Notes: generated by a model not told the origin, from the sequence alone. A stretch of DNA of 64,000 bases from Bradyrhizobium sp. 139 (GCF_023074175.1 NZ_JADPKS010000103.1:1-64000), one strand, 5' to 3'; numbered from the stretch's first letter, positions 42,647 through 52,112 are shown. A program made the numbers and translations.

Positions 42647-44737
42647 ATGAACCAGCACGCCAAGATCGAAATCCGCCATTCGACCTGTCCGCATGATTGC
42701 CCATCGGCCTGCGCTCTCGATGTCGAGGTGGTCGAAGGCCGCAGCATCGGCCGCGTCCGAGGTTCGAAAAAGCAGACCTACACGGCTGGCGTCGTCTGCG
42801 CCAAGGTCGCCCGTTACGCCGAGCGCATCCATCACCCCGAGCGGCTGATGTATCCGATGCGCCGCACCGGGCCGAAGGGCTCCGGGCAGTTCGCGCGGAT
42901 TTCCTGGGACGAGGCGCTGGACGAGATCGCGGATCGCTTCAATCAAGCCGAGCGCGCGTTCGGCGCGGAATCGATCTGGCCCTATTACTACGCCGGCACG
43001 ATGGGGCTGGTGATGCGCGACGGCCTCAATCGCCTCACGCATGTGAAGAAATATTCGCGCTTCTATCAGACCATCTGCGCCAATGTCGGGCGCATCGGGT
43101 TCGCGATCGGCACCGGCAAGATTGCCGGCGTCGATCCGCGCGAGATGGCGCGCTCCGACCTCGTGGTGATCTGGGGCACCAATCCCGTCAACACGCAGGT
43201 CAATGTGATGACGCACGCCGCGCGTGCGCGCAAGGAGCGCGGCGCCAAGATCGCGGCGGTCGACATCTACGATAACGAGACCATGAAGCAGGCTGATATC
43301 AAGGTCATCCTGCGGCCCGGCACCGACGGCGCCTTCGCGTGCGGCGTGATGCATGTCCTGTTCCGCGATGGCTACGCCGACCACGCCTATATGGACAAAT
43401 ACACCGACTGCCCTGATGAGCTCGAGGCGCATCTGAAAGCGCGCACACCGGAATGGGCGTCCGCGATCTCGGGCGTGCCGGTGTCCGAGATCGAGGCCTT
43501 TGCGAAACTGGTCGGCGAGGCCAAGCGGACCTTCTTCCGGCTCGGCTACGGCTTCACTCGCTCGCGCAATGGCGCCACGCAAATGCATGCGGCGCTCTGC
43601 GTTCCCGCGGTGACCGGCGCTTGGCAATATGAAGGCGGCGGCGCCTTCTTCAACAATTACGCGCTGTGGCACTTCAACGAATCCATCATCGAGGGCCATG
43701 ACGCGATCGATAGGGCCACGCGCGCGCTCGACCAGTCGCAGATCGGCCGCATCCTCACCGGCGATGCCGAGGCCCTGCACGGCAAGGGTCCGATCAAGGC
43801 GATACTGATCCAGAACACCAATCCGATGACGGTGGCACCGGAGCAGGCGCTGGTCCGGAAGGGTTTTTCGCGCGAGGATCTGTTCGTCGCGGTGCACGAG
43901 CAGTTCATGACCGAGACGGCTGAGATGGCCGACATCGTGCTGCCGGCGACCATGTTCATGGAGCATGACGATCTCTATTACGGCGGCGGCCATCAGCACA
44001 TCTCGGTGGGTCCGAAGCTGATCGATCCGCCCGGCGAATGCCGCTCCAACCACGAGGTCATGCAGGCGCTGGCGCCGCGGCTCGGCGCCAAGCATCCGGG
44101 TTTTGAGATGACACCGCGCGAACTGATCGACGCAACCCTGAAGCTGAGCGACCACGGCGATATCGCCGGCCTCGAAGCTGATCTCTGGCGCGACCTGCAA
44201 CCGGACTTCCGCACCGCGCATTATCTCGACGGTTTCGCCCATGCGGACAAGAAATTCCACTTCAGGGCGGATTGGGCGCATCCCCCGTTCGGCCAGACGA
44301 TGGGCGATTTCGACAAGATGCCGTCGTTGCCGGACCATTGGGCGGTGATCGAGCATACTGATCAAGCCCATCCGTTCCGGCTGGCGACCAGTCCCTCGCG
44401 CAGCTTCCTCAACACTACTTTCAACGAGACCCCGTCCTCGCAGGCGCGCGAGGGCAGAGCGAGCGTGATGATCCATCCCCTGGATGCGGCCCCACTCGAC
44501 ATCGCCGACGGCGATGCGGTGACGCTTGGCAATTCCCGCGGCGAGACCATGCTGATTGCCACACTGTTCGAGGGCGTGCGGCGTGGCGTGCTGATTGCGG
44601 AATCCGTTCATCCGAACAAGAACCATATCGGTGGCCGCGGCATCAACATGCTGACCGGAGCGGATACGATCGCGCCGATCGGCGGGGCTGCATTCCACGA
44701 CAACAAGGTCTGGGTCCGGAAAGCGGTCTCGGCCTAA
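42647..44737 (+). CDS. Molybdopterin oxidoreductase, DMSO reductase family
   Basis: The 696-residue protein starts with an iron-sulfur motif (HSTCPHDCPSACALDV, fourth Cys in VVCAKVARY) and continues with the bis-MGD cofactor domains (SDLVVIWGTNPVNTQVNVM; ILIQNTNPMTVAPEQALV; EMADIVLPATMFMEHDD) and the C-terminal MoPterin-binding barrel (GDAVTLGNSRGE). AGGAA precedes the ATG at 42647. It has no Tat-like leader, so it is probably cytoplasmic. The family includes formate dehydrogenases, nitrate reductases and hydroxylases; nothing nearby fixes the substrate. It is divergent from the molybdenum-hydroxylase operon. Confidence 0.9.
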   Translation: MNQHAKIEIRHSTCPHDCPSACALDVEVVEGRSIGRVRGSKKQTYTAGVVCAKVARYAERIHHPERLMYPMRRTGPKGSGQFARISWDEALDEIADRFNQAERAFGAESIWPYYYAGTMGLVMRDGLNRLTHVKKYSRFYQTICANVGRIGFAIGTGKIAGVDPREMARSDLVVIWGTNPVNTQVNVMTHAARARKERGAKIAAVDIYDNETMKQADIKVILRPGTDGAFACGVMHVLFRDGYADHAYMDKYTDCPDELEAHLKARTPEWASAISGVPVSEIEAFAKLVGEAKRTFFRLGYGFTRSRNGATQMHAALCVPAVTGAWQYEGGGAFFNNYALWHFNESIIEGHDAIDRATRALDQSQIGRILTGDAEALHGKGPIKAILIQNTNPMTVAPEQALVRKGFSREDLFVAVHEQFMTETAEMADIVLPATMFMEHDDLYYGGGHQHISVGPKLIDPPGECRSNHEVMQALAPRLGAKHPGFEMTPRELIDATLKLSDHGDIAGLEADLWRDLQPDFRTAHYLDGFAHADKKFHFRADWAHPPFGQTMGDFDKMPSLPDHWAVIEHTDQAHPFRLATSPSRSFLNTTFNETPSSQAREGRASVMIHPLDAAPLDIADGDAVTLGNSRGETMLIATLFEGVRRGVLIAESVHPNKNHIGGRGINMLTGADTIAPIGGAAFHDNKVWVRKAVSA

Positions 44738-44872
44738 GGCGCGCTTGCGCTTCGATCGCCGGCAAATTTGTGTCGAGGCGCTAAAGCGGCGCCTCGCTGC
44801 AGATTGCCCTTGCGCCTGCCGCACGAGCTGCCGCAAATGGCTGCCAAACGGGAGCAAGGAAGCGAGCGTGCC

Positions 44873-45655
44873 ATGAGCGAAACCACAGCAATCATCACCG
44901 AAAAGCGTGGGCAGGCGTTCTGGATCACCATCAATCGGCCGGAGAAACGCAACGCGCTGAACGGCGAGGTCATCGCCGGCATCACCAAAGGCTATCGCGA
45001 CGCGCATGACGACAAGGACGTCCGCGTCATCGTGCTGACGGGTACGGGCGACAAGGCGTTCTGCGCCGGCGCCGATTTGCAAAATTCCGCCGCGGCTTTT
45101 GCGATGGACCATTCCAAGCCGAATGTCGATTATGCCGATCTGCTGCGGTTGTCGCAGAATGCGACAAAGCCGGCGATTGCGCGCGTTGGTGGCGTCTGCA
45201 TGGCCGGCGGCATGGGCCTGTTGTGCATGACCGACATGGCGATTGCTGCCGAACACGTCGTCTTCGGTCTGCCAGAGGTGAAGGTCGGCGTATTCCCGAT
45301 GCAGGTGCTGAGCCTGTTGCAGAGCATCGCGCCGCCCCGCCTCGTCAACGAATGGGCGCTCACGGGCGAGCCGTTCGACGCGAAAGCGGCGCAAGGAGCG
45401 GGCCTCCTGAATTACGTTGTTCCGACATCCGAGTTGGATACGAAGGTCGATTGGTTGATCGGCCGCATCGTCGACAAATCCCCGACCGCGATCCGCCGCG
45501 GCAAATATGCCATGCGCGCCATTGCCTCGATGTCGTTCGACGAGAGCATCGCCTACACCGAAAGCCAGATCGCGTTGCTGGCGATGACCGAGGACGCCAA
45601 GGAGGGCCTGAAGGCGTTCGGCGAGAAGCGCAAGCCGGTCTGGACTGGACGGTAA
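44873..45655 (+). CDS. Enoyl-CoA hydratase/isomerase family protein
   Basis: The 260-residue crotonase-family protein has WITINRPEKRNALNGEV, the oxyanion-hole segments GTGDKAFCAGADLQNS and VGGVCMAGGMGLLCMTDMAIA, and LPEVKVGVFPMQVLSLL. The ATG at 44873 begins the conserved domain; the frame is open from 44768. A 135-base gap separates it from the molybdoenzyme gene, so co-transcription is uncertain. Its substrate is unknown. Confidence 0.9.
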   Translation: MSETTAIITEKRGQAFWITINRPEKRNALNGEVIAGITKGYRDAHDDKDVRVIVLTGTGDKAFCAGADLQNSAAAFAMDHSKPNVDYADLLRLSQNATKPAIARVGGVCMAGGMGLLCMTDMAIAAEHVVFGLPEVKVGVFPMQVLSLLQSIAPPRLVNEWALTGEPFDAKAAQGAGLLNYVVPTSELDTKVDWLIGRIVDKSPTAIRRGKYAMRAIASMSFDESIAYTESQIALLAMTEDAKEGLKAFGEKRKPVWTGR

Positions 45656-45665
45656 GGGGGCGCTC

Positions 45666-45812
45666 CTCTCGTGTCCCGGACGCGGCGCAACGCCCTCGCG
45701 TTGTGCCGCAGAGCCGGGACCCAGAAGGCGATACGATAGAATGTGGCGAGATGGGCCCCGGCTCTGCAGCGCATCGCCGAAGAGGCGCTGCGCTGCGTCC
45801 GGGGCACGAGAG
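45666..45812. repeat. 147-bp inverted-repeat element, MITE-like
   Basis: The ends are imperfect inverted repeats of about 28 bases: CTCTCGTGTCCCGGACGC on the left and GCGTCCGGGGCACGAGAG on the right. Nested inside are GCAGAGCCGGGACCCA and TGGGCCCCGGCTCTGC. The whole could fold into one long hairpin. It has no ORF of its own. Sequences like this are scattered in Bradyrhizobium and related genomes. Confidence 0.65.
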
Positions 45813-45839
45813 TGGAATTCGATCCGTCCTGATTCCATT

Positions 45840-46400
45840 TTCAAACAGCGGACGCAGCTTCGCCTTCTCGCGGCGCATTCCGCCCGAGGTTTGCGCTTCG
45901 CTTCACGCCCCCTCCAAGAAAGGGCGCAGGGAAGGCCGGGTGCCGGCTGGCACCCGTAAGACCCCCGTGCGAGAATATCGCACACGCAATGCACAGGGGA
46001 GACACAGGGCAGCCGAGACATCCGGCCTTCCCTGCGCAGTGGTTTGACGGCCTATGCCGCGCTCTCCCCGGAGACGAATTCCTTCTTGCCTCCGTCACCC
46101 TGCGAATTGGCGATGCTGCGAAACCCGGTTGAGCCTCGATGCATCTCCGCAAGGCTTGGCTGTAGCAACGACAGCCGGGACCACACGGTTTGGCCGTACG
46201 CATCGAGCGCCGTCCGTCAGCACGCCGCCGGGATCTCACGGGGTTCATCCCGCCCTGCTCCCGCGTCTCGTGCCCGACGCTTCTTGCGTCCACCGCAGCC
46301 CGATCCGCGGTTCGTGACGACGTACGACCGCCCCTTGTCCCGGATCAGGATGGCGGGAGAATGCGTTAAATCAGAAATTCTGTAAAGACGAATATTTTGA
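45840..46400. repeat. Probable dispersed intergenic repeat, non-coding
   Basis: These 560 bases after the MITE-like element contain no convincing gene on either strand. The stretch around 45880-46040 includes GGCCGGGTGCCGGCTGGCAC and, on the minus strand, the pseudo-peptide RHPAFPAPFLGGGV. I recognise this as the kind of repeat that recurs between genes of Nitrobacteraceae and is often miscalled as hypothetical proteins. Copy number cannot be tested here. Confidence 0.4.
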
Positions 46401-46456
46401 TGTGCGGCAGTTGACCGAGGGCTGGCGTGTTTTGCCCGTCGGCCACGCAAGAGTTT

Positions 46457-46526
46457 GTAGCCCGCATGGAGCGAAGCGGAATGCGGGGAGACTGTCCCGG
46501 ATTGCGCTCCGCTCCATCCGGGCTAC
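46457..46526. repeat. 70-bp palindromic intergenic repeat
   Basis: GTAGCCCGCATGGAGCGAAG on the left is mirrored by GCTCCATCCGGGCTAC on the right, giving a long imperfect hairpin just after the end of the GlcG-like gene. This GTAGCCCGGATGGAGCG-type element is common between genes in this family and might also act as a transcription stop. Confidence 0.65.
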
Positions 46527-46535
46527 AGGAGAGGC

Positions 46536-46964
46536 TCACCCCGCATTGGCCTTCAGTCCGACCGCCTGGATGCCGGCGACCGCGCAGGCTTCGTCATTAT
46601 CGGAGGTGTCGCCGGAGACGCCGACGGCGCCGAGCAAGGTCGTGCCGTCCATGATCAGCACGCCGCCCGGGACCGGCACCAGCGCGCCCTTGGCGAGGGT
46701 GTTCACGGCGTCGATGAAATACGCCTGCTCCTGTGCGCGCTGGAATAGAGCGCGCGAGCCCATGCCCATGGCGAGCGCGCCATAGGCTTTGCCGTGGGCG
46801 ATCTCGGCGCGCATCAGGCTGGTGCCGTCTTGTGCCGCGGCGATCTTGAGCACGCCGCGTGCGTCCAGAATGGTGACGACCAGCGGCTTGAGCTTCAGCT
46901 CGCCGGCCTTGGCCAAGGCGGCGTCGAGGATCTTGCGGGCGGTGTCGAGCGTGAGTTCAGCCAT
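46536..46964 (-). CDS. GlcG/HbpS family heme-binding-like protein
   Basis: The 142-residue protein belongs to the GlcG/HbpS family: LTLDTARKILDAALAKAGELKL, VVTILDARGVLKIAAAQDGT, ARKAYGALAMG-like HGKAYGALAMGMGSR and LVPVPGGVLIM, then GAVGVSGDTSDNDEACAVAG. Such proteins accompany glycolate oxidase and dehydratase genes; some bind heme. AAAAGGAG lies before the ATG at 46964, which is inside the end of the oxidase gene (8-base overlap). It is the second gene of that leftward operon. Confidence 0.9.
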   Translation of the reverse strand: MAELTLDTARKILDAALAKAGELKLKPLVVTILDARGVLKIAAAQDGTSLMRAEIAHGKAYGALAMGMGSRALFQRAQEQAYFIDAVNTLAKGALVPVPGGVLIMDGTTLLGAVGVSGDTSDNDEACAVAGIQAVGLKANAG

Positions 46965-49932
46965 GGCTGGTCTCCTTTTCAGCGAGAGAAGTGGAACGGG
47001 TTTCGGCACGATCGAGACTCATCGCCAGCACGCGCGCGACATGAAGCGCCTCGCGTTGGGTGCCGTCGTGGATCTGGTGCCGGCAGGAGGTGCCGTCGGC
47101 CACCACGAGCGTATTCTGATCGGCGCGCCGCACGGCGGGCAGCAGCGACAGCTCGGCCATCTCGATCGAGGCGTCGTAGGTCTCAGTGCCGTAGCCGAAC
47201 GCGCCGGCCATGCCGCAGCAGCTCGATTCGATGGTCTCGACCTCAAGGCCGGGGACGAGACGCAGCACCTGCTCGACCGGCTTGAAGGCGCCGAAGGATT
47301 TTTGATGGCAATGGCCGTGCACCACGGCCTTATCGGCGACGGCGCCGAGCGGCAGTTGCAGCCGTCCGGCCTCCGCCTCGCGCACCAGGAATTCCTCGAA
47401 GGTCAGGGCATGGGCGCCAACGGCCTTGGCGTCGTTGTCTTTGCGCAGCGAAACGAGTTCGTCGCGCAGCGTCAGCAGGCAACTCGGCTCGAGGCCGACG
47501 ATCGGCACGCCGCGTGCAGCGAAGGGCGCGAAGGCGGCCACGAGGCGGTCGAGCTCGGATCTGGCTTCGTCGACGAGGCCGGCCGACAGGAACGTACGCC
47601 CGCAGCACAGTGGCCGGCTGCCACTCGCCGGCTTCGGCAGATGCACGCGATAGCCACCGGCCGCGAGCACGCGTAGCGCGGCGTCGAGATTTTCGCGCTC
47701 GTAGATACGGTTGAAAGTGTCGGCGAACAGTACGATTTCGCGGCCGGTTTCCGGGCCGACGCTGTCGGCCGGCGGCGCGAAGACGTCGCGACGGAAGGCG
47801 GGCAGGGCGCGTCGCGCGCTGATGCCGGCGAAGCGCTCGAACAGTCTTCGCAATAGCGGGCTGCGGTTGCGCAAATTGGCGAGCGGCGCGAGCCGCGAGG
47901 CGAGGCCGGCATAGCGCGGGAGGTAGCCGACTAGGCGGTCGCGCAGCGTCAGGCCGTGCGACGCGACACGTGCGGCCAGCACCTCGATCTTCATCTTGGC
48001 CATGTCGATGCCGGTCGGGCATTCGTGGCGGCAGGCCTTGCAGGAGACGCACAGTTTTAGCGTGTCCATCATCTCGTCCGACGACAACGCATCGGGGCCG
48101 AGCTGGCCGGAGATCGCGAGCCGCAGCGTGTTGGCGCGGCCGCGCGTCACGTCCTTCTCGTTGCGCGTGGCGCGGTAGGACGGGCACATCACGCCGCCCT
48201 CGAGCTTGCGGCAGGCGCCATTATTGTTGCACATCTCGACCGCGCCCTGAAAGCCGCCGGCTGCGCCGGGATAAGCGGACCAGTCCAGCCTGGTCTTCAG
48301 TTCAGTAACGCGATAGTCGGGCCGGTAACGGAACAGCGAGCGGTCATCCATTTTGGGTGCGTCCACGATCTTGCCGGGATTGAGAACGCCATCGGGATCG
48401 AAGCGCTGCTTCACTTCCCTGAAGTCGGCCACGAGACGCTCGCCGAACATCGTTTCGTGGAATTCGGAGCGCACGAGGCCGTCGCCGTGCTCGCCGGAAT
48501 GCGAGCCCTTGTATTCGCGCACCAGCTCGAAGGCTTCCTCGGCGATGGCGCGCATCGCCTTGACGTCTTTCTCCAGCTTCAAATTCAGCACCGGGCGCAC
48601 ATGCAGGCAGCCTTCGGAGGCGTGTGCGTACATCGTGCCGCTGGTGCCGTGCTTCGCGAACACCTCATTCAGCCGCGCGGTGTAGTCGGCCAGATACGGC
48701 AGCGGCACGGCGCAGTCCTCGACGAAGGAGACCGGCTTGCCCTCCTGCTTCATCGACATCATGACGTTGAGTCCGGCGGCGCGGAAATCGGCGATTCCGC
48801 TTTGCAGCGCGGGCTCGGTGATCTCAACCACGCCGCCCCATTTGCGCTGGTCGTTATTCCAGCCGAAGCCGAGGTCGCCCATCAGCTCGCCGAGCTGCTT
48901 GATGCGCAATAGATTGTCGGCCTGATCCTCCTCCGCGAATTCGACCACCAGCACGGCATCCGGATCGCCCTTGATGGCGGCAGAGATGATCGGCTTGAAC
49001 ATCGCGATATCGCGGCCGAGTGCGAGCATGGTGCGGTCGACCAGCTCGACCGCGATCGGCTTGAGCTTGACCAGGTGCTGTGCCGCATCCATCGCCTCGT
49101 AAAAACTGCCGAAATGGCAGATGCCGAGCGCCTTGTTGCGGATCACGGGCCACAGCTTCAGCTCGACCTTGGTGGTGAAAGCGAGGGTGCCCTCGGAGCC
49201 GACAAGAAGATGTGCCATGTTGTTCGGCGCGTTGCGCGGCACCAGCGCATCGAGATTGTAGCCGCCGACGCGGCGCTGCACCTTTGGAAAGCGCGCCGCG
49301 ATCTCCTCGGCCTCGCGGGCGCCGAGATCGAGCATGTCGCGGCACAGCGCCCGCGCGCTGTCGCTGGCGTCAAAGTCAGAGAGATCGCGCGAGACCTCGC
49401 CGAAGCGGTTCAGCGTGCCGTCGGCAAGGGCGGCCTCCATCGAAAGCGTGTTGTCGCGCATGGTGCCATAGCGCAAGCTACGGCCGCCGCAGGAATTGTT
49501 GCCGGCCATGCCGCCGATGGTGGCGCGCGAGGCCGTGGAGACGTCGACCGGAAACCACAGGCCGTGCTTTCTCAGCTGGCGGTTGAGATCGTCGAGCACG
49601 ATGCCGGGTTCGACCACGCAGGTGCGGCCCTCGATGTCGAGCGACAGGATCCGGTTCAGATGTTTCGAGAGATCGACCACGAGCCCGTCATTGACGGTCT
49701 GGCCGCATTGCGAGGTGCCGCCGCCGCGCGCGGTGACCTTCCGTCCGTCGTCGCGGGCGATCGCCAGCGCGCGCAAGGCCTCGTCCATGGTCTTGGGCAC
49801 GACCACGCCCGCCGGCATGATCTGGTAGAACGAGGCGTCGGTGGCGTAGCGGCCGCGGCTGAAGCCGTCGAACAGGACGTCGCCGGTCATTTCCGCGCGC
49901 AGGCGCCGTTCGAGCGAGGAGGCGTTTGTCAT
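46957..49932 (-). CDS. FAD-binding / iron-sulfur fusion D-2-hydroxyacid dehydrogenase (GlcD-GlcF type)
   Basis: The 991-residue protein joins an FAD domain of the vanillyl-alcohol-oxidase type (VTARGGGTSQCGQTVNDGLVVDL; ATIGGMAGNNSCGGRSLRYG) to a C-terminal ferredoxin and CCG domain part (KLCVSCKACRHECPTGIDMAK; LCCGRTFLSAGL; SSCCGMAGAFG). It resembles YdiJ-like enzymes and D-lactate or D-2-hydroxyglutarate dehydrogenases, oxidising a D-2-hydroxy acid to a 2-oxo acid. The MCNNNGACRKLEGGVMCPSY stretch may hold another cluster. It lies beside aminotransferases that consume glyoxylate, so glycolate is a plausible substrate. Confidence 0.92.
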   Translation of the reverse strand: MTNASSLERRLRAEMTGDVLFDGFSRGRYATDASFYQIMPAGVVVPKTMDEALRALAIARDDGRKVTARGGGTSQCGQTVNDGLVVDLSKHLNRILSLDIEGRTCVVEPGIVLDDLNRQLRKHGLWFPVDVSTASRATIGGMAGNNSCGGRSLRYGTMRDNTLSMEAALADGTLNRFGEVSRDLSDFDASDSARALCRDMLDLGAREAEEIAARFPKVQRRVGGYNLDALVPRNAPNNMAHLLVGSEGTLAFTTKVELKLWPVIRNKALGICHFGSFYEAMDAAQHLVKLKPIAVELVDRTMLALGRDIAMFKPIISAAIKGDPDAVLVVEFAEEDQADNLLRIKQLGELMGDLGFGWNNDQRKWGGVVEITEPALQSGIADFRAAGLNVMMSMKQEGKPVSFVEDCAVPLPYLADYTARLNEVFAKHGTSGTMYAHASEGCLHVRPVLNLKLEKDVKAMRAIAEEAFELVREYKGSHSGEHGDGLVRSEFHETMFGERLVADFREVKQRFDPDGVLNPGKIVDAPKMDDRSLFRYRPDYRVTELKTRLDWSAYPGAAGGFQGAVEMCNNNGACRKLEGGVMCPSYRATRNEKDVTRGRANTLRLAISGQLGPDALSSDEMMDTLKLCVSCKACRHECPTGIDMAKMKIEVLAARVASHGLTLRDRLVGYLPRYAGLASRLAPLANLRNRSPLLRRLFERFAGISARRALPAFRRDVFAPPADSVGPETGREIVLFADTFNRIYERENLDAALRVLAAGGYRVHLPKPASGSRPLCCGRTFLSAGLVDEARSELDRLVAAFAPFAARGVPIVGLEPSCLLTLRDELVSLRKDNDAKAVGAHALTFEEFLVREAEAGRLQLPLGAVADKAVVHGHCHQKSFGAFKPVEQVLRLVPGLEVETIESSCCGMAGAFGYGTETYDASIEMAELSLLPAVRRADQNTLVVADGTSCRHQIHDGTQREALHVARVLAMSLDRAETRSTSLAEKETSHG

Positions 49933-50003
49933 CCCTGGTCCCGGAGTAATCCAACGAGGGGCTGGAGCCCGGCTGGAGTATTCATTCTTTTTCCGACCGA
50001 TAT

Positions 50004-50019
50004 ATTATGAATTCAAAAT
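50004..50019. promoter_or_regulatory. Candidate GntR site before the oxidase gene (ATTATGAATTCAAAAT)
   Basis: An imperfect palindrome centred on TGAATTCA lies 72 bases before the oxidase start, in the 105-base gap after gntR. Its core ATGAATTCAAAAT recurs with one mismatch at 50854-50866 before the aminotransferase gene. Confidence 0.4.
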
Positions 50020-50037
50020 GAGCGAGCTGGATGCCCC

Positions 50038-50775
50038 TCAAATGGAGGCTGGCGCGTCGTCTTGAGGCTCGGTCAGGTGCTCGATTGCCGCCGTCCGCTT
50101 GTTGCGCAGGTGCTGGAACAGGATGTCGCTGAGTTCGCTCGCGGCGCGGCGGCGCAGCGCGTCGAGGATGGCCTCGTGCTCGCGCATCGCTTCGGCCCAG
50201 CGCTGCCGCTTGCGGGCGAAATTGGCGGAGTAGCGGATGCGGCGGATCCGGCCGGCGAAACTGGCGTAGGCCGTCTTCAGCGTCTCGTTGCGTGCGGCTG
50301 CGACGATGCTCTCGTGGATGCGCTGGTTGACTTGGAAGTAGCCGTGCATGTCGCGATGCAGATAGTGGCCGTACATCTCGTAGTGCAGCTGCTCGATCGC
50401 GACGATTTCCGCATCGGTAATGGCTTCGCAGGCGAGGCGTCCGGCCAGGCTTTCCAGCCCCGCCATCACGTCGAACAGCTCCTCGAGGTCGCGCTGGCTG
50501 AGCTGGCGCACTCGCGCGCCGCGATTGGGCAAAAGCTCGATCAGGCCCTCGGCGGCGAGCACTTTCAGGGCCTCGCGCAGCGGCGTGCGGGAGATGCCGA
50601 GCATCTCGCAGAGCTGACGCTCGGGAACGCGCGCGCCGTCGGGAATGTTGCCCTCGACCACATAGTCGCGCAGCCGCAGCAGGATCTCGCCGTGAAGCGA
50701 GGGCTCCTGGCGGTCACCCCCATTTGCGACGGGCGGGGCGATCGGAACCCCGGTGTCTGGAATCGTGGATTTCAT
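50038..50775 (-). CDS. GntR family transcriptional regulator (FCD domain)
   Basis: The 245-residue protein has an N-terminal GntR winged helix (LRDYVVEGNIPDGARVPERQL; LGISRTPLREALKVLAAEGLIELLP, given in part) and an all-helical FCD ligand domain (ELFDVMAGLESLAGRLACE; HESIVAAARN with the metal-ligand His). It likely controls the oxidase operon on one side and the aminotransferase genes on the other. The ATG at 50775 lacks a strong ribosome site; the frame opens at 50871. Confidence 0.92.
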   Translation of the reverse strand: MKSTIPDTGVPIAPPVANGGDRQEPSLHGEILLRLRDYVVEGNIPDGARVPERQLCEMLGISRTPLREALKVLAAEGLIELLPNRGARVRQLSQRDLEELFDVMAGLESLAGRLACEAITDAEIVAIEQLHYEMYGHYLHRDMHGYFQVNQRIHESIVAAARNETLKTAYASFAGRIRRIRYSANFARKRQRWAEAMREHEAILDALRRRAASELSDILFQHLRNKRTAAIEHLTEPQDDAPASI

Positions 50776-50818
50776 TTGCAGCACAATAGTTTGCCTGTTT
50801 GATGGCGTCGACGTCCAT

Positions 50819-50840
50819 AATCGAATACCAAAATTCGATT
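50819..50840. promoter_or_regulatory. Inverted repeat AATCGAAT-N6-ATTCGATT before the aminotransferase
   Basis: Perfect 8-base arms with a 6-base spacer lie between the divergent gntR and aminotransferase genes, 70 bases from the latter's ATG. Followed at 50854-50866 by ATGAATGCAAAAT, close to the motif before the oxidase gene. Likely the site of the GntR protein. Confidence 0.5.
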
Positions 50841-50909
50841 GAAAGCGCAAAAAATGAATGCAAAATAGCATCCGAAGCCGAGCCAGAGTTCGCCAACAGG
50901 GAGGTTTTC

Positions 50910-52112
50910 ATGCATCAGGGACGCCATTTCCTTCAGATTCCCGGCCCGAGTCCGGTCCCCGAGCGCGTCCTGCGCGCCATGGACATGCCTGTCATCGACC
51001 ACCGGAGCGCGGAATTCGGCGAGCTTGGCCGAACCGTACTCGAAGGCAGCCAGAAGATTTTCCAGACCGCAGGCCCGGTCGTGATCTTCCCCTCGTCGGG
51101 GACGGGGGCCTGGGAGGCCGCGATCGTCAACACGCTGTCGCCGGGCGACAGGGTGCTGATGGTCGAGACCGGCCATTTCGCCACCCTGTGGCGGCAGATG
51201 GCGGGGCGGTTCGGCATCGAAGTCGATTTCGTTCCCGGCGACTGGCGCCGCGGCGCCGACCCCGCCGTGATCGAAGCAAAGCTCACTGACGACACCGCGC
51301 ACGCGATCAAGGCCGTGATGGTCGTGCACAACGAAACCTCGACCGGGGCAACCAGCCGCATCGCTGAGATCCGCGCCGCGATCGATCGCACAGGCCATCC
51401 GGCGCTGCTGATGGTCGATACCATCTCCTCGCTCGGATCGGTCGACTATCGCCACGACGCGTGGAAGGTCGATGTTAGCGTCAGCTGCTCGCAGAAGGGC
51501 TTTATGCTGCCGCCCGGACTCGGCTTCAACGCGATCTCGGAGAAGGCCCGCATTGCTTCGAAGACCAACAAGATGCTGCGCTCTTATTTCGATTGGGAGG
51601 AGATGCTCAAGCCGAACGCAAAAGGCTTCTTCCCCTACACGCCTGCAACCAACCTGCTCTATGGCCTGCGCGAGGCGATCGCGATGCTGCTCGAAGAGGG
51701 GCTTGGCAATGTCTTCGCGCGCCATCAGCGGCTGGCTGCCGCAACCCGCGCCGCCGTCAATCACTGGGGCCTCGAGATCCTCTGCCAGGAGCCGGCCGAA
51801 TTCTCGCCGGTGCTCACCGCGGTGTTGATGCCGCCGGGCCACGACGCCGATCAGTTCCGGAAGATCGTGCTCGACAATTACAACATGTCACTCGGCTCCG
51901 GCCTGTCGAAGGTCGCCGGAAAGGTCTTCCGCATCGGCCATCTCGGCGAATGCAATGCGCTGACGCTGCTCGGCGCACTCACCGGCGTGGAGATGGGGCT
52001 GTCGGTCGCGGGCGTGCCGCACCGCTCCGGCGGCGTGGAGGCCGCGATGAAGCTGCTGGAGCAGCGCACGCCGGGCAATTCCCCGCCGCATCTGAAGGTG
52101 GTCGGCACGTAA
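50910..52112 (+). CDS. Class V aminotransferase, serine-glyoxylate type, copy 1
   Basis: The 400-residue PLP enzyme matches serine-glyoxylate aminotransferases: FLQIPGPSPVPERVLRAMD, FPSSGTGAWEAAIVN, VVHNETSTGATS, the cofactor Asp in LLMVDTISSLGS and the lysine of SCSQKGFMLPPGL. It transfers an amino group to glyoxylate, giving glycine. GGGAGG precedes the ATG at 50910; the frame opens at 50799. A paralogue follows 137 bases downstream with nearly the same organisation. Confidence 0.93.
   Translation: MHQGRHFLQIPGPSPVPERVLRAMDMPVIDHRSAEFGELGRTVLEGSQKIFQTAGPVVIFPSSGTGAWEAAIVNTLSPGDRVLMVETGHFATLWRQMAGRFGIEVDFVPGDWRRGADPAVIEAKLTDDTAHAIKAVMVVHNETSTGATSRIAEIRAAIDRTGHPALLMVDTISSLGSVDYRHDAWKVDVSVSCSQKGFMLPPGLGFNAISEKARIASKTNKMLRSYFDWEEMLKPNAKGFFPYTPATNLLYGLREAIAMLLEEGLGNVFARHQRLAAATRAAVNHWGLEILCQEPAEFSPVLTAVLMPPGHDADQFRKIVLDNYNMSLGSGLSKVAGKVFRIGHLGECNALTLLGALTGVEMGLSVAGVPHRSGGVEAAMKLLEQRTPGNSPPHLKVVGT

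Noticed and set aside
41441..46021. A very long leftward open frame (1526 codons)
   Set aside because: Only its last 323 codons make a real protein, the Bug-type binding protein with its own signal peptide and ribosome site at 42412. The rest lies opposite the molybdoenzyme and hydratase genes and is a GC-driven shadow.
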